From Halochromatium salexigens (lineage in GTDB: Bacteria > Pseudomonadota > Gammaproteobacteria > Chromatiales > Chromatiaceae), in contig NZ_NHSF01000066.1 of NCBI RefSeq assembly GCF_016653295.1, positions 1 to 64,000 of the forward strand: a stretch of DNA of 64,000 nucleotides, read 5' to 3'. The position numbers were made by a program, and so were the translations under genes. Position 1 is the first letter of the stretch. Each line of letters opens with the position of its first letter. This document shows, in pieces, positions 63,389-64,000 of the stretch. The notes under the pieces were generated by a model. That model was not told where the DNA came from, did not search any database, and worked only from the letters and a program-made list of their open reading frames with translations.

Positions 63389-64000
63389 ATGAACGCACGC
63401 CCAATAACCGCGCGCTGGCCGCTCGTCCGCTGGCGGCTGCTCGACGGCCTCATCGCCGGCGTCGCACTGATCCCAATGCTGGCCGGCCTGATCTGGCTGA
63501 TCGCCGCCGACCGGGGGCTGAGCGAGACTCAGGTCAGGCTCGAGCAGACGCCGGTGACCGTCTCCATGCAGGCCGAGACCGACCGCGCGCCCGTGGTCGT
63601 CATCGCCCACGGCTTCTCTGGCTCGCGCCAGATGATGGCCTCCTTTGCCCGCACCCTGGCGCGCAATGGCTATGTCGCCGTGAACTTCGACTTCCCCGGC
63701 CATGGCGCCAATCCGCGCCCGCTCGAAGGCGAGATCGGTGAACAGCGCCGTACCCAGATCCTGCTCGATGCGCTCGCATCCGTGGTCGATTACGCCCGCA
63801 CGCTGCCGCAATACGAGGGCCGCCTGGCGTTACTCGGCCACTCCATGGCCGGCGATATCGCCGTGCGCTATGCCGCTCAGGGGTCCTCTGGCGGTCCTGC
63901 CGCTGATCTGGATGCGCTCGTCGCCGTCTCGCCCTACCTCTCGCAGGATCTTGGCGCGCATACACCCGGCCGCACACCGGACAATCTGCTCTTCATCTAC
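63389..64000 (+). CDS. Membrane-anchored alpha/beta hydrolase, 3' end cut
   Basis: The first 204 residues of a longer protein; it runs off the window. One transmembrane segment (about 18-40, LIAGVALIPMLAGLIWLIAA) anchors a periplasmic hydrolase domain. Motifs: oxyanion loop VIAHGFSGSRQMM, DFPGHGANPRP, and nucleophile elbow LLGHSMAGDIAV. The acid and histidine lie beyond the window. It follows the GH13 gene by 62 bp and may share its transcript. Substrate unknown. Confidence 0.83.
   Translation, partial: MNARPITARWPLVRWRLLDGLIAGVALIPMLAGLIWLIAADRGLSETQVRLEQTPVTVSMQAETDRAPVVVIAHGFSGSRQMMASFARTLARNGYVAVNFDFPGHGANPRPLEGEIGEQRRTQILLDALASVVDYARTLPQYEGRLALLGHSMAGDIAVRYAAQGSSGGPAADLDALVAVSPYLSQDLGAHTPGRTPDNLLFIY

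Noticed and set aside
1-64000. CRISPR array, tRNA or rRNA genes
   Set aside because: Scanning showed no regularly spaced repeats, cloverleaf-like segments with conserved TTCGA loops, or rRNA sequence.

Overview
The window is GC-rich bacterial chromosome, most likely from a diazotrophic, salt-adapted gammaproteobacterium. A Chromatiales purple sulfur bacterium fits well, but this is inferred: no photosynthesis, rRNA or ribosomal protein genes lie here. Pointers are the xerD-dsbC and recC-recB-recD gene orders, a nifB-ferredoxin-nifQ-draG cluster behind a NifA/sigma-54 promoter, and several glycine betaine uptake systems.

Layout. 1-862: mostly non-coding, with a fragment of a DUF1353 gene and a repeat-like segment. 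863-5984 (minus): ogt-xerD-dsbC-dsbA-S9 peptidase, a housekeeping and periplasmic folding operon. 6011-14430 (plus): ycgN and maf, followed after 9 bp by a complete type I Wadjet system (jetA, jetB, jetC, jetD) that carries an extra Uma2-family nuclease gene between jetA and jetB. 14467-24309 (minus): recC-recB-recD. 24490-30144: an MFS exporter, then a divergent RND efflux adaptor and pump. 30192-34277 (minus): a decaying urea ABC transporter (urtB, urtC and urtD intact, urtA reduced to a remnant, no urtE). 34354-39244 (plus): NifA site, sigma-54 promoter, nifB, a 2[4Fe-4S] ferredoxin, a collapsed fprA, two [2Fe-2S] ferredoxins, nifQ and draG.

39383-43785 holds a FIST-domain protein, parE, xseB and ispA. 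43896-56866 is an osmolyte region: an ABC betaine transporter (proVWX-like), a porin, a BCCT carrier translationally coupled to a second betaine-binding protein and to a protease-like protein that lacks its catalytic serine, a CBS/DUF294 protein with a DEDDh exonuclease, and a second BCCT carrier. Then come a universal stress protein, folE2 (TTG start), a three-gene overlapping operon (cyclic-nucleotide-binding protein, unknown protein, metallophosphatase), an intracellular GH13 enzyme with a starch-binding-like N-terminus, and an alpha/beta hydrolase cut by the window end.

The most notable system is the Wadjet locus with its built-in Uma2 nuclease, next to recBCD. Wadjet (SMC-like JetABC plus JetD nuclease) cleaves circular plasmid DNA; RecBCD degrades the linear ends so produced. 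Two genes near the nif promoter, urtA and fprA, are visibly broken, so nitrogen functions here are being remodelled. No CRISPR array, tRNA, rRNA or complete insertion sequence was found.
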